DNA of 5,664 nucleotides, taken from NCBI GenBank assembly GCA_040381555.1, contig JBEIHC010000152.1, positions 1 to 5,664 on the forward strand. The letters are read 5' to 3'. Positions 5,611-5,664 of the stretch are shown piece after piece; within the stretch, counting starts at the first letter, position 1, and the number at the start of each line of letters is the position of its first letter. The stretch is from CANHCC01 sp040381555 (lineage in GTDB: Bacteria; Bacteroidota; Bacteroidia; J057; RFSG01). The notes beneath the pieces are model-generated. The model ran no database searches, was not told the DNA's origin, and saw only the letters and a list, made by a program, of their open reading frames with translations. The translations under genes and the position numbers were made by a program.

Positions 5611-5639
5611 TTAAAACTTGCCAAAACTTTAATTATTTA
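5604..5639. repeat. 12-bp perfect inverted repeat before the right-edge gene start
   Basis: TAAATAATTAAA (5604-5615) and TTTAATTATTTA (5628-5639) are perfect inverted copies around a 12-base centre, ACTTGCCAAAAC. The right arm ends two bases before the ATG at 5642. The arms contain only A and T, so some symmetry is expected by chance in such sequence. The position suits an operator or a leader hairpin that affects initiation. Confidence 0.4.
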
Positions 5640-5641
5640 TC

Positions 5642-5664
5642 ATGAAGAATGTTAAGTTTGGTAA
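5642..5664 (+). CDS. Possible gene start cut by the right edge
   Basis: ATG 5642 is followed by seven open codons (MKNVKFG) to the end of the window. The MKN/MKK opening is common for exported Bacteroidota proteins, and the AT-rich 130 bases before it look like a promoter region. There is too little sequence to name a product. No Shine-Dalgarno sequence precedes it, as usual for this phylum. Confidence 0.3.

Larger units (their letters stand above)
5210..5664. other. Right-hand stretch without a long gene
   Basis: No frame of ordinary gene length is open here on either strand. The stretch holds a candidate promoter for the DUF2461 gene, two micro-ORFs with Shine-Dalgarno sequences (5385-5468, 5533-5610), a hairpin at 5470-5491, a 12-bp inverted repeat at 5604-5639 and a probable gene start at 5642. 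The last 130 bases are strongly AT-rich, as expected for a promoter region. Confidence 0.5.

Overview
The window most likely comes from a member of the Bacteroidota. The main reason is a secreted protein (2225-3757, minus) with an N-terminal signal peptide and a C-terminal YPNP-type sorting domain of the type IX secretion system, which is restricted to that phylum and its close relatives. Low G+C, near absence of Shine-Dalgarno sequences before the main genes, and a TAnnTTTG-like promoter element agree with this. Genus cannot be told from the sequence.

Layout. 1-843 (minus, cut by the left edge) encodes an AlkC-type HEAT-repeat DNA glycosylase with the first residues of a C-terminal Ig-like domain. 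It is divergent from 936-1595 (plus), a membrane-anchored protein of unknown function, which is followed by 1699-2115 (plus), a small membrane-anchored protein with a DUF4177-like C-terminus. A strong rho-independent terminator at 2146-2180 ends this plus-strand block. Three minus-strand genes follow: the T9SS cargo protein (2225-3757), a monoheme cytochrome c lipoprotein (4084-4437) and a DUF2461 protein (4538-5209). They are separated by gaps of 326 and 100 bases, so they are probably separate transcription units.

The last 455 bases (5210-5664) hold no long gene. They do hold two micro-ORFs (5385-5468 and 5533-5610), each preceded by a Shine-Dalgarno sequence. The first has a 13-base match to the complement of the 16S rRNA 3' tail typical of Bacteroidota, which is surprising in a phylum that mostly does not use Shine-Dalgarno pairing. 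A 12-bp perfect inverted repeat lies just before a probable gene start (5642) at the right edge.

The genes do not form an obvious pathway. The set looks like ordinary chromosomal content: one DNA repair enzyme, four envelope or secreted proteins and one conserved protein of unknown function. I see no mobile element, CRISPR array, tRNA or rRNA gene, and no clear multi-gene defence system. The most unusual signals are the Shine-Dalgarno-led micro-ORFs and the triple GAAAATTT repeat between the divergent genes at 844-935.
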